Part shown: piece by piece, positions 33,136 through 40,032 of the stretch
Position numbering within the stretch: position 1 is the stretch's first letter
Layout: every line of letters starts with the position of its first letter
Assembly: GCA_046262015.1 (NCBI GenBank)
Contig: JBHENN010000020.1
Location: 1-40,172 of the forward strand
Direction of reading: 5' to 3'
DNA length: 40,172 nt
Source: JBHENN01 sp046262015
Lineage (GTDB): Bacteria; Actinomycetota; CADDZG01; WHSQ01
The notes under the pieces: generated by a model
Databases searched by the model: none
What the model saw: the letters and a program-made list of their open reading frames with translations, nothing else
Told to the model about the DNA's origin: nothing
Position numbers and translations under genes: made by a program

Positions 33136-34172
33136 CACGTCACCTCGAAGGCGCTGAGCCATCCGAGGTCGACGAACTCGGTCACGTGGGCGTGGAAGAT
33201 GAACCGGCCGGGATGATCGTAGGTGAACTCGATCATGTGCCGCTCCGCCTGGCCCATCGAGATCGTGTCGGTGAACTCGTCCGGCTCGAGCTTCGTGCCC
33301 GTGCGGTACAGATGGAAGAAGTTCGCATGCAGGTGGATCGAGTTCAGAGGATCGAACTCGGTGACGTTGATCACGTGGGCCCGTTGCAGCTGACCTTTGG
33401 AGATGGCGATCGGCTTCTGCATGTACGCGAATGGGATCGTGTTCACGGCGTAAACCTCGTTGGACCCGTCGAAGTTCGTATCGAACGCGTTCATGATCAT
33501 GACCATCTCGTGTGCGTCGGGTCGTCCCTTCTTAGGATCGACGATGAATGCGCCGTACAAGCCGCGATGGATGTGCTGGGCGAGCGGCATGGAGTGACAG
33601 TGGTAGAGGTGCGTGCCGAAGGGCTCGGCGATGAAGTCATAGGTGAAGCTGCCTCCGGGAGCGACCTCCCCGGCACCCGGGATGCCGTCCATCGCGGCCG
33701 CGTGTATGCCGTGGAAATGGATCGTGTGCCGGTGAGCGCTCGCGTTCGTCAACCGGACGCGGATGCGGTCCCCTTCCGTGGCCCTCAGAGACGGCCCCGG
33801 GACCCTTCCGTTATAGGTCCATGCCGGGAAGAACACACCGGGCGCGACCTCGATCTCCTTGTCGATCGCGACGAGCTCGTACTCGCGCACGGTTCGTCCA
33901 GAGCGGTCCCTGGAGGTCTCGCCCAGATCGAAGTCGGTGAGTATCCGGTGGGGGTCGAAGCCGTTGCGCGCGTGGTCGACCAGCCCGACGGTTCCGCCGC
34001 CGTGGCCCTCGAGGCCGTGCGGCTCGTTCCCGTGAGCGAGCGGGGGTGCGGCTCGATCACCGTGGTGCCGACCCGCGGCGAGGACGTCCCTCCCCCTCAG
34101 GACCGCGGCCCCCCCGAGAGCGCCGGCCGCGCCGAGCCGGGCCAAAAAGCCGCGCCGGTTCACGCGATCCAT
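33135..34172 (-). CDS. Tat-exported two-domain multicopper oxidase
   Basis: A 345-residue oxidase. The N terminus has a twin-arginine signal (NRRGFLARLGAAGALGG). Two cupredoxin domains carry the copper motifs: HTIHFHGIH (H152, H154), GTHLYHCHSMPLAQHIH (H191, C192, H193), NSIHLHANFFHLY (H280, H282) and the final PGRFIFHAHVTEF (H327, H329). A His-rich stretch at 36-70 could bind metal. The length fits two-domain (laccase or nitrite-reductase-like) oxidases rather than three-domain ones. Its ATG overlaps dtxR by 13 nt. In this operon a metal-oxidase (Fe or Mn or Cu detoxifying) role is likely, but the substrate is unproved. Confidence 0.9.
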   Translation of the reverse strand: MDRVNRRGFLARLGAAGALGGAAVLRGRDVLAAGRHHGDRAAPPLAHGNEPHGLEGHGGGTVGLVDHARNGFDPHRILTDFDLGETSRDRSGRTVREYELVAIDKEIEVAPGVFFPAWTYNGRVPGPSLRATEGDRIRVRLTNASAHRHTIHFHGIHAAAMDGIPGAGEVAPGGSFTYDFIAEPFGTHLYHCHSMPLAQHIHRGLYGAFIVDPKKGRPDAHEMVMIMNAFDTNFDGSNEVYAVNTIPFAYMQKPIAISKGQLQRAHVINVTEFDPLNSIHLHANFFHLYRTGTKLEPDEFTDTISMGQAERHMIEFTYDHPGRFIFHAHVTEFVDLGWLSAFEVT

Positions 34173-34849
34173 ATCGCCTCTGCTATCTCTTTGGAGAGCG
34201 CCATCTCGGCGCCCGCGGCATCCCCGACGCGGACGAAGAGGGGCCCGCCGATCGGACCGCAGCCCACGACCTCGAGAACGGTGCCCGGACGGACGCCGAG
34301 CCCGCCGAGGTAGCGGAGGGCTTCGGCGTGCGAATCGTCCACCCGGTCGACCTCCACGCGGTCCCCCGCCGCCGCATCCCAGAGGCGGCGGTGGGACTGC
34401 GGGGGCATCGAGCCGTCCCGGCGCGGTATCGGGTGACCGTGCGGATCGACGGTGGGGTCGCCGAGGCGCGCCGCGATGCGGTCCTCAAGCCCTTCGGAGA
34501 GGACGTGCTCCAGCACTTCGGCCTCGTGATGGACCTCGTCCCACGGGACCCCCAGGGCCTCCGCGAGATAGGTCTCGATCAGGCGGTGATGCCGGACGAC
34601 CTCCAGGGCGATCTTGCGGCCGGAGGCGGTGAGGCTGGCACCTTTGTAGGACGAATGGGCCACGAGCCCGGCCTCGTCGAGGCGCTTGAGCATGTTCGTC
34701 GCGGAAGCAGGCGAGACCCCGAGTCGCTGCGCAACGGCATTCGTCGGGACGGGCGCCCGGCGCGACCGTCGGCCCCCCGCACCGGCGCTCTCCAGCATGA
34801 ACAACGCCTTGAGGTAGTCCTGGGCGGCCGGCGACGCGGTGGCAAGCAC
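34160..34849 (-). CDS. DtxR/MntR-family metal-dependent regulator
   Basis: A 229-residue repressor: N-terminal winged helix (AVAQRLGVSPASATNMLKRL...GLVAH), a dimerisation/metal domain with HHRLIETYLAEALGVPWDEVHHEAEVLEH (core His/Glu/Cys-type ligands H, E, H visible), and a C-terminal FeoA/SH3-like domain (GTVLEVVGCGPIGGPLFVRV). It heads the operon with the oxidase, ZIP protein and cupredoxin and overlaps the next gene. The GTG at 34849 is 7 nt after TAATAT and has no Shine-Dalgarno. A DtxR-box-like palindrome lies 54-69 nt upstream. The inserted linker at 25-33 (GGRRSRRAP) is unusual for the family. Confidence 0.9.
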   Translation of the reverse strand: MLATASPAAQDYLKALFMLESAGAGGRRSRRAPVPTNAVAQRLGVSPASATNMLKRLDEAGLVAHSSYKGASLTASGRKIALEVVRHHRLIETYLAEALGVPWDEVHHEAEVLEHVLSEGLEDRIAARLGDPTVDPHGHPIPRRDGSMPPQSHRRLWDAAAGDRVEVDRVDDSHAEALRYLGGLGVRPGTVLEVVGCGPIGGPLFVRVGDAAGAEMALSKEIAEAIWIA

Positions 34850-34856
34850 GGTCTCG

Positions 34857-34862
34857 ATATTA
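34857..34862 (-). promoter_or_regulatory. Candidate leaderless promoter -10 (TAATAT) of the metal operon
   Basis: Minus-strand TAATAT, the best consensus match in the window, exactly 7 nt before the dtxR GTG. A second possible -10, TATAAG, lies at 34885-34880. Confidence 0.5.
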
Positions 34863-34902
34863 GCCCATGTGGGCGACGGCTTATACCGAGGATAGAAAAA
34901 GA

Positions 34903-34918
34903 TTTAGTTCTGTCTAAA
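34903..34918. promoter_or_regulatory. Candidate DtxR/MntR-type operator
   Basis: TTTAG-6 nt-CTAAA, a 16-bp palindrome in an AT-rich patch, similar in layout to MntR/TroR/DtxR boxes. It would overlap the -35 of the TATAAG promoter and could give metal-dependent autorepression of the operon. Confidence 0.5.
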
Positions 34919-34930
34919 CCCGTGGCCGCG

Positions 34931-35083
34931 TCACTCCTTGGGCCGCTTGAGGAACGCGGTCGTGCCGGTCGAGGGGCTCTCTAGGACCTGCACGAGCTCC
35001 CATCCTTCCTCACCCCACTGGTTGAGGATCTGTTGCAGGGCGTGCGAGATGAGCGGCACGGTGGCGTACTCCCATTTCTGCAC
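34931..35083 (-). CDS. DUF4177-like 50-residue protein
   Basis: A short gene starting with GTG at 35083, preceded by a perfect AGGAGG 7 nt upstream. The 50-residue product begins MQKWEYATVPL, contains LNQWGEEGWELVQV and ends in AFLKRPKE. The KWEY...LNxxGxEGWELV...FLKRP pattern is that of the small DUF4177-type proteins conserved in actinobacteria; function is unknown. It is codirectional with, and 81 nt upstream of, dtxR; that gap holds the operator and promoter, so it is likely a separate unit. A minus-strand TAAGTT at 35119-35114 would give a leader of about 24 nt. Confidence 0.82.
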   Translation of the reverse strand: MQKWEYATVPLISHALQQILNQWGEEGWELVQVLESPSTGTTAFLKRPKE

Positions 35084-35112
35084 TGGATCACCTCCTGGCG
35101 GGGCGGAGCCGG

Positions 35113-35119
35113 TAACTTA
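35113..35119. promoter_or_regulatory. Overlapping bidirectional -10 elements (DUF192 / DUF4177 genes)
   Basis: TAACTT (plus, 35113-35118) is exactly 7 nt before the GTG at 35126; TAAGTT (minus, 35119-35114) overlaps it and faces the DUF4177-like gene. Confidence 0.4.
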
Positions 35120-35125
35120 CTTCAG

Positions 35126-35494
35126 GTGCACTGGCGCATCGTCCGCACCTCCACCGGCGAAACGATAGCGACGCGCGCGACCTGGGCGCGCTCTCACGCC
35201 GAGCGTCGAAGGGGGTTGCTCGGACGAACCGGGCTCGAGCCGGGCGAAGCGATGATCTTCGACCGCACGCGTCAGGTCCATACGATGGGGATGAGCTTCC
35301 CGATCGACGTCGTTTTCTGCGACGCGGGGTGGGTCGTCCGGCACGTCGTGCACCGCATGGCGACCCGACGGGTGACCCGGTGGGTGCTTCGCGCGCGTTA
35401 CGTCATCGAGGCGCAGGAAGGTGCGTTCGAAGGCGTGGTACCGGGCGAGAAGCTCGAGGTCAGTGAAGCTGGATCGCCCGGTAGGCCCGGTTGA
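35126..35494 (+). CDS. DUF192-family protein
   Basis: A 122-residue protein matching DUF192: AERRRGLLGRTGLEPGEAMIF (core RGLLGR), the conserved HTMGMSFPIDVVFCD and the VVPGEKLEV end. Members are often secreted or lie beside type IV pilus genes, but this one has no signal peptide and no pilus neighbours. Function unknown. The GTG at 35126 has no ribosome site and a TAACTT hexamer 7 nt upstream. The last 35 nt overlap the end of the convergent flavin reductase gene. Confidence 0.85.
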   Translation: MHWRIVRTSTGETIATRATWARSHAERRRGLLGRTGLEPGEAMIFDRTRQVHTMGMSFPIDVVFCDAGWVVRHVVHRMATRRVTRWVLRARYVIEAQEGAFEGVVPGEKLEVSEAGSPGRPG

Positions 35495-35936
35495 AATAGA
35501 GGAGGGGGTCGCCCTCCGCGGTCTCGCTCGCGACGACCTGTCCGATGATCACGTCGTGATCTCCCGAGTGGATCGTCTCGTGGATCCTGCACTCGATCCA
35601 TGCGATCGCGCCGTCGAGGAGAGGGCTGCCCGCGGGCCCGATGCGATGGGGGAGCGAATGGAACGGCTTGACCCCTCTCTCGGAGAAGGCTCGCGCGATC
35701 GGTTCCTGGTCGGAGCGCAAGACGTTCACCGCGAACGCCCCCGCTTCCAGCACCAGCGAACGCGTCTGAGACTGGCGGTCGAGGCAGACCAGGACCAGGG
35801 GAGGGTCCAAGGAGACCGACGCGAAGGCCGACGCCGTCATCCCATGGAGACGATCGCCCACGGCGACGGTCACGACCGTGACCCCCGTGGCGAACTTTCG
35901 GGCGGCGCCCCTGAACTCCTCCGGGCCTAGACCCAT
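35460..35936 (-). CDS. Flavin reductase-like FMN-binding protein
   Basis: A 158-residue flavin-reductase-domain protein. The usual features are present: FATGVTVVTV near the N terminus, GMTASAFASVSLDPPLVLVC (the FMN-contacting strand, core cited), FAVNVL, and the GDHDVIIGQV motif near the C terminus. It would reduce FMN/FAD with NAD(P)H for a partner monooxygenase, or bind flavin in another reductase; no monooxygenase is present here. ATG directly follows the stop of the small gene upstream (TAGATG), so the two are translationally coupled. Confidence 0.87.
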   Translation of the reverse strand: MGLGPEEFRGAARKFATGVTVVTVAVGDRLHGMTASAFASVSLDPPLVLVCLDRQSQTRSLVLEAGAFAVNVLRSDQEPIARAFSERGVKPFHSLPHRIGPAGSPLLDGAIAWIECRIHETIHSGDHDVIIGQVVASETAEGDPLLYFNRAYRAIQLH

Positions 35937-36137
35937 CTACTCAACTGCGTCCTCGAACCCCCTGAACACCGCCTCGTCCGGAAGGAACATCCACGAACCG
36001 GGCGCATCCTCGAGACGTTCGGCGATGAAGCGGAGCGCGTTGATGTCGGGGCCGCTGCTGGAGCCCGCGGCGCGCAGAGCACCGCGGCGAACGAGTTCCT
36101 CGACGAGATCCTGCGTCGGATGACCTTCTATCTCCAT
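35937..36137 (-). CDS. Small acidic protein, function unknown
   Basis: A 66-residue soluble protein with a helical N terminus (DLVEELVRRGALRA) and a conserved-looking DINALRFIAERLE and SWMFLPDEAVFRG. It sits 7 nt after a small membrane-protein gene and directly abuts the flavin reductase start, which supports expression in the pepA operon. No family recognised. Confidence 0.65.
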   Translation of the reverse strand: MEIEGHPTQDLVEELVRRGALRAAGSSSGPDINALRFIAERLEDAPGSWMFLPDEAVFRGFEDAVE

Positions 36138-36144
36138 GGAGGCG

Positions 36145-36495
36145 TCAGTCTAGACGCGGCCGGTCCTCCGGCTGCTGGTCATCGGGTGGCGGGCCATGGC
36201 TGTGGGTGGCGGCCGAACACAGGGCGAGCGAGGCGAACACGAGGAAGCCCACGACGGAACCCACGATCGTTATGACCACGTAGCGCCTGAGCTCGTCGGT
36301 CCAGTTGACCGTGATCAACGCGAGCATCGCGCAGATGCCTGCGAGCGCCGCGATCGCCATCCCCGAGGTCCCCAGCGCGTGCAAGCCGCGCATCCGTGGC
36401 GGCGGACGTGATGGTTCCGGGACGGGTTCCACATCGAGGACCACGACGACTTCTTCACCGGTCGTCGCGCCGGGAGGCGCGGGGTGACGCTTCAT
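36145..36495 (-). CDS. Small membrane protein with two helices
   Basis: A 116-residue protein: a Pro-rich cytoplasmic N terminus (to about residue 38), two membrane helices (about 43-66 and 71-95) and a His/Pro/Asp-rich C-terminal tail. The ATG at 36495 overlaps the pepA stop (ATGA). The frame upstream of this ATG is only antisense to nothing and lies within pepA. No family recognised; position suggests co-expression with pepA. Confidence 0.68.
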   Translation of the reverse strand: MKRHPAPPGATTGEEVVVVLDVEPVPEPSRPPPRMRGLHALGTSGMAIAALAGICAMLALITVNWTDELRRYVVITIVGSVVGFLVFASLALCSAATHSHGPPPDDQQPEDRPRLD

Positions 36496-37961
36496 GATGC
36501 CCTGCCTTCCACCCATCGGACCAATGTCGCCGTTGCCACCCCGGTTCCTCCTCTCGAGATCTCGTCGCGGTCCTTGTCGGAGCGCGACGCGCCTGCGATG
36601 TCGAGATGCGCCCAGGGGATCGAATCTTCGACGAACTCCTTCAGGAAGAGGGCGGCGAAGATGGATCCTCCCCAGCGTGACCCTATGTTCTTGATGTCGG
36701 CGACGTCGGATTCGAGCTCCTGCTTGTAGTCGTCGTACATGGGCATCGGCCACACGCGCTCGCCCGCTCGCTCGGAGGCCAGCGAGATCTCATCCCGTAG
36801 CTCGTCGTCGTTCGAGAACAGGCCCGTCGATCTGGACCCAAGCGCCACGACTATCGAACCCGTCAGCGTGGCGACATCGACGATCGCCTCCGGCCGAGCC
36901 TCGCAGGCGTAGGCGAGCGCGTCGGCCAGGATGAGCCGCCCCTCCGCATCCGTGTTCAAGACCTCTGAGGTCTTTCCCCCGTAATGCGTGATCACGTCGC
37001 CCGGCTTGAGGGCGTCCCCGCCGGGCATGTTCTCGGTTGCAGGGATGAGGGCGGTGACCTCGACGGGCACCTTGAGGCGCGCCACGGCGGTCATCGCACC
37101 GATCACGGCGGCCGCCCCGCCCTTGTCGGTCTTCATCGTCTCCATGCCCTTGAGGTCCTTGAGGGACAGGCCCCCCGAGTCGAAGGTGACCCCCTTGCCC
37201 ACGAGCGCGACCCTGGCCTTGGCCCCAGGTGGCGCCCAATGCAGCTGGATCAGACGCGGCCGGCGGGCGGACCCTGCTCCGACCGCGAGCAGTCCGCCGA
37301 AGCCGCGCCGAGCCAGTTCGTCCTCCTCGAAGACGGTGCACTCCAGTTCGTGGGCATCCGCAAGCTGCCGGCACCGCTCGGCCAGCGCCTCCGGATAGAG
37401 GGCGAAGGCCGGCTCGTTCGTGAGATCGCGCGCGAGCATGGCCCCCTCGGCGAGGATCTGCCCTCGCTCGATCGATCCCTGGGCCGCGTCGAGGAACAGG
37501 ACGCGCTGGATCTTCGACGGGTGCGGGTCGGACTTGTAGGTCGTGAAGGTGTAGGTACCCAACAGGAAGCCCTCCGCGCTCGCGACGAGCGCGTCCTCCG
37601 ACCCCGGCTCCTGATGCAGCGTCGAAGCCACGACCGATCTCTTCGCCACTCGGCGCGCCGCGGCCCCCGAGGCCCGCCTCAAGGCGGTGGGATCCGGGTC
37701 CGGCGCGCCGAGGCCGACGACCACGATCGACCGGGCGGGAAGCCTCCGCAGGGTGGGGACCTCGGCGATCTGACCGGGCTTCCCCGCGAACGCGATGTCG
37801 GCGAGGTGCTCGCTCAACGCGCCATCCAGGGCCTCGTCCACGGTGAGCGCGGCCTTGCTCAACCCGGCGCCCTCTCCCTCTCGGAACGCGCCGACGAGCA
37901 GCACGTCGCACGAAACCTGCTCGGCGGCCTCGGCCGAGCTCAACAGCTGGGGGGTCGGCAT
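36492..37961 (-). CDS. pepA: Leucyl aminopeptidase (PepA, M17)
   Basis: A 489-residue M17 aminopeptidase. The catalytic domain shows all signatures: VGKGVTFDSGGLSLK, METMKTDKGGAAAV, the NTDAEGRLILADAL metal/active-site motif and the GSIVVALG segment; the variable N-terminal domain covers about 170 residues. It removes N-terminal residues, needs two divalent metals and is a hexamer in known members; some also bind DNA. ATG with AGGAG 6 nt upstream. First gene of a four-gene minus-strand operon (pepA, two-helix membrane protein, 66-residue protein, flavin reductase). Confidence 0.95.
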   Translation of the reverse strand: MPTPQLLSSAEAAEQVSCDVLLVGAFREGEGAGLSKAALTVDEALDGALSEHLADIAFAGKPGQIAEVPTLRRLPARSIVVVGLGAPDPDPTALRRASGAAARRVAKRSVVASTLHQEPGSEDALVASAEGFLLGTYTFTTYKSDPHPSKIQRVLFLDAAQGSIERGQILAEGAMLARDLTNEPAFALYPEALAERCRQLADAHELECTVFEEDELARRGFGGLLAVGAGSARRPRLIQLHWAPPGAKARVALVGKGVTFDSGGLSLKDLKGMETMKTDKGGAAAVIGAMTAVARLKVPVEVTALIPATENMPGGDALKPGDVITHYGGKTSEVLNTDAEGRLILADALAYACEARPEAIVDVATLTGSIVVALGSRSTGLFSNDDELRDEISLASERAGERVWPMPMYDDYKQELESDVADIKNIGSRWGGSIFAALFLKEFVEDSIPWAHLDIAGASRSDKDRDEISRGGTGVATATLVRWVEGRAS

Positions 37962-37985
37962 GGGATCTCCTGGTAGGTGGCGCCC

Positions 37986-37991
37986 AGCCTA
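37986..37991 (-). promoter_or_regulatory. Possible -10 (TAGGCT) for the pepA operon
   Basis: Minus-strand TAGGCT would start RNA near 37979, giving a leader of about 18 nt containing the AGGAG site of pepA. Confidence 0.35.
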
Positions 37992-38033
37992 GTGGGTGCC
38001 GCCGGCGACCATTACTTTTCGCGAAATCCTTGA

Positions 38034-38567
38034 GTGCCCCCAGGTCGCGGGATACGTTGGCGGGCAGATAACGGCCTAGAGCTTGGGGAAGAGCTCCTGA
38101 CCGCGACTTTCTTGGTCCTTCTGGGACTTGCGTGGATCGTCGTGCTACTGCCCGCCGCGCTGCGGGCGAGGCGAACGACTCCTCTCCCCGCAACGGAACG
38201 TTTCAAGCAGAGTCTGGAGCTCATCGCGCCGGGCGCCGGCGGACGCTGGGTCGTCGTGCCCCAGTCACCCGAGAGGCTGGCACAGATCGCGTTGCGCAAG
38301 GCGCAACGCAGACGGCGCCGGCTGCTTGGTCTGCTGTTGTGGGCGGCACTTTTGTCCCTGCTCCCCGCCGCCTTCGTCGGCGAACGCGCGTGGGCGATCC
38401 ACCTCGGCCTCGACCTCACTCTCTGCCTTTACTCCCTGTTCTTGATCGAGACGAAGCGGCGCCGGAACGAACGTGCCCGCAAGGTGCATCCCATCGCCCC
38501 TCCGCTCGCGGCGCGCCGGTACGCGGCCGTCCCCTTCAATGCCCCCATCACGGAGGCTCACCACTAG
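38034..38567 (+). CDS. SepX/GlpR-like membrane protein
   Basis: A 177-residue frame from GTG 38034; the conserved region begins at about residue 22, so the true start may be later (no good ribosome site; a CTG codon at residue 23 is the only nearby alternative). Layout: membrane helix with LGLAWIVVLLPAALRARR, a loop with TERFKQSLELIAP, a basic RRRRR patch, two closely spaced helices and a basic ERARK tail. This is the layout of the actinobacterial SepX/GlpR cell-division membrane protein, which in Streptomyces lies beside galU-moeA; here galU-moeA-moaC is 8 kb away. Assignment is by layout only. Confidence 0.6.
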   Translation: MPPGRGIRWRADNGLELGEELLTATFLVLLGLAWIVVLLPAALRARRTTPLPATERFKQSLELIAPGAGGRWVVVPQSPERLAQIALRKAQRRRRRLLGLLLWAALLSLLPAAFVGERAWAIHLGLDLTLCLYSLFLIETKRRRNERARKVHPIAPPLAARRYAAVPFNAPITEAHH

Positions 38568-38625
38568 CCACTCCCTCGGCGAGTGGGTGTTTCGCGTACA
38601 TATACAGCGCGGTATCACCCACTCG
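38568..38625. repeat. Three-part inverted repeat upstream of the translin-family gene
   Basis: CCACTC (38568-38573) pairs with GAGTGG (38581-38586), and CGAGTGGGTG (38580-38589) pairs perfectly with CACCCACTCG (38616-38625). The first hairpin could end the upstream transcript; the 10-bp repeat may be an operator, 20 nt upstream of the candidate -10 at 38645. Confidence 0.5.
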
Positions 38626-38644
38626 GCGCGCCGTTTGCGTTCGG

Positions 38645-38650
38645 TAGGGT
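38645..38650 (+). promoter_or_regulatory. Candidate leaderless promoter -10 (TAGGGT) for the translin operon
   Basis: TAGGGT is exactly 7 nt before the ATG at 38658. Confidence 0.45.
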
Positions 38651-38657
38651 GCGGGTG

Positions 38658-39287
38658 ATGACCCTCGAGGAGGTAGCCGCCCAAGCGCGTACCGACCTGG
38701 ACGACAAGACCGCGGCGCGCGAGCGCGGCCTGGCGAGCAGTCGCAGCGCCGTTCGGGCGTGCGGGAACGCGATCCGTGCGATGCACCGTTACGAGATGGG
38801 GCCTGCGCGCGTCCTCCTGGAGGATGCTCAGGCGCAGCTCGACGCTGCGCGCGCCGCTCTCGCCGGTCATCCCGACATGCTCCATGCAGGCTTCGTCCAC
38901 GACGCCGAGAAGGAGCTCGCAGAAGCGCGGATCACGTTCGCTCTTGTCACCGACGCTCCGTTCCCGTCGCCGGCAGATCTCGGCCTGCCGACGGCGGCAT
39001 TCCTCAAAGGCATGGCCGAATCCATAGGCGAGCTCAGACGCCATCTCCTCGACCTGATGCGGCGCGGCGAGCTCAAACGCTGCGAGGACCTTCTCGGGTC
39101 GATGGACGACATGTACTACGTCCTCGTCTCGATGGACTACCCGGACGGCATCACCTTCGGCCTGAGGCGGCTGACCGACGTCGCTCGCTCGATCATCGAG
39201 CGTACCCGCGGGGACTTCACCACCTCGACGATCCAGAGCTCGCTCCGTGATGCACTCGAGGGTCACGCGTCCGGCCTCGACCGCTGA
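38658..39287 (+). CDS. Translin-family protein
   Basis: A 209-residue all-helical protein. The pattern RGLASSRSAVRACGNAIRAMHR (core RxxxRxxxxAIRAxHR), a mid-region FVHDAEKELAEA, PTAAFLKGMAESIGELRRHLLDLMRRGE, and the C-terminal LRRLTDVARSIIERTRGDFT closely follow archaeal/bacterial translin-like proteins, which are related to the eukaryotic RNA/ssDNA-binding translin-TRAX octamer. Function in bacteria is unsettled. ATG at 38658 is favoured over longer frames by the promoter spacing. Its stop overlaps the next gene by one base (TGATG). Confidence 0.82.
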   Translation: MTLEEVAAQARTDLDDKTAARERGLASSRSAVRACGNAIRAMHRYEMGPARVLLEDAQAQLDAARAALAGHPDMLHAGFVHDAEKELAEARITFALVTDAPFPSPADLGLPTAAFLKGMAESIGELRRHLLDLMRRGELKRCEDLLGSMDDMYYVLVSMDYPDGITFGLRRLTDVARSIIERTRGDFTTSTIQSSLRDALEGHASGLDR

Positions 39288-39886
39288 TGGACCGCAAGCA
39301 GCTCGCGATGGTCTTCGGCCTGGTGGTCGTTGCTATCGCGATCCTGGTGTTCGTGCTCGCGACCGAGGGAGGCAACCCGCTCTACCGCGCGGACGACCCA
39401 TCCGGGGACGTCGAGCTCGGCGCAGGTCCCAGCCCTCCAGCCGCCCGGTCGCTCGCCGACATCGTCGACGCGCACGTTGCCCAGCGCGGGGACGAGATCG
39501 CGTTCGTCGTGGATCTGGCCACCGACGTTCCCAACCGCATCAAGGATGGGGAGCTAGAGGTCCGGTGGGACCTCTCGCAGGGTGGTCGCCCGCTGTGGCA
39601 GGTCTCGGCGACCGTGGGCGGAGGAGCATCGGCTTCGGTCCTGTCGTACGAGAAGAACTTCACCGTGGGGACGTTCGACCACTCGATGCCCGGTGGGGTC
39701 GAGCTCGAGGGAGGCAGGGTCGTGATCCGGCTCGACCCGGCCGAGATCGACGGCTTCCCCACCGAGTTCAACTGGGAGGTCAGCACCGCGCTCGATGGTG
39801 CCCGGGGTGTACCGGGCTCGGCGCGCGCCGAGGATCGTGCTCCGGACGTCGGCTTCGCCGACTTCCCTTCTCCGTCCCCCGACTAG
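39287..39886 (+). CDS. Membrane-anchored extracytoplasmic protein, unknown function
   Basis: A 199-residue protein with an N-terminal membrane helix (residues 7-26, no obvious cleavage site) and a beta-rich outer domain (about 35-175) starting YRADDPSGDVELG and containing regular strands such as EIAFVVDLATDV and VVIRLDPAEIDGFP. The DDPSGDV opening and strand pattern recall DOMON/CBM9-like sandwiches, but this is not certain. It is coupled to the translin-family gene. The Pro/Ser-rich end closes 57 nt before the tRNA. Confidence 0.7.
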   Translation: MDRKQLAMVFGLVVVAIAILVFVLATEGGNPLYRADDPSGDVELGAGPSPPAARSLADIVDAHVAQRGDEIAFVVDLATDVPNRIKDGELEVRWDLSQGGRPLWQVSATVGGGASASVLSYEKNFTVGTFDHSMPGGVELEGGRVVIRLDPAEIDGFPTEFNWEVSTALDGARGVPGSARAEDRAPDVGFADFPSPSPD

Positions 39887-39927
39887 GCGGATCTGGCCGC
39901 GACGACGCCAGCCCCGGCCCCGCCCCT

Positions 39928-39933
39928 TATCCT
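39928..39933 (+). promoter_or_regulatory. Candidate tRNA promoter -10 (TATCCT)
   Basis: TATCCT lies 9 nt upstream of the first base of the tRNA, a normal distance for transcription starting at or just before it. Confidence 0.45.
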
Positions 39934-39942
39934 TGGCCGCTC

Positions 39943-40015
39943 GGGCCAGTAGCTCAGTTGGTAGAGCGCACCCCTCGCACGGGTGAGGTCGCAGGTTCGA
40001 CTCCTGTCTGGTCCA
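39943..40015 (+). tRNA. tRNA-Ala (anticodon CGC)
   Basis: A complete cloverleaf of 73 nt. The acceptor stem GGGCCAG/CTGGTCC includes the G3-U70 wobble that identifies alanine tRNAs; D stem GCTC/GAGC, anticodon stem CACCC/GGGTG with loop CTCGCAC (anticodon CGC at 39976-39978), a 5-nt variable loop, and T stem GCAGG/CCTGT with the TTCGACT loop. Discriminator A73; CCA is not encoded. It reads the GCG codon, frequent in this GC-rich genome. Confidence 0.95.
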
Positions 40016-40032
40016 CGAACTAAAGACGCTGC

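Noticed and set aside
36790..38193. 467-residue minus-strand frame over pepA in another phase
   Set aside because: Arg/Gly-rich shadow; pepA in the other phase has all M17 motifs and a ribosome site.
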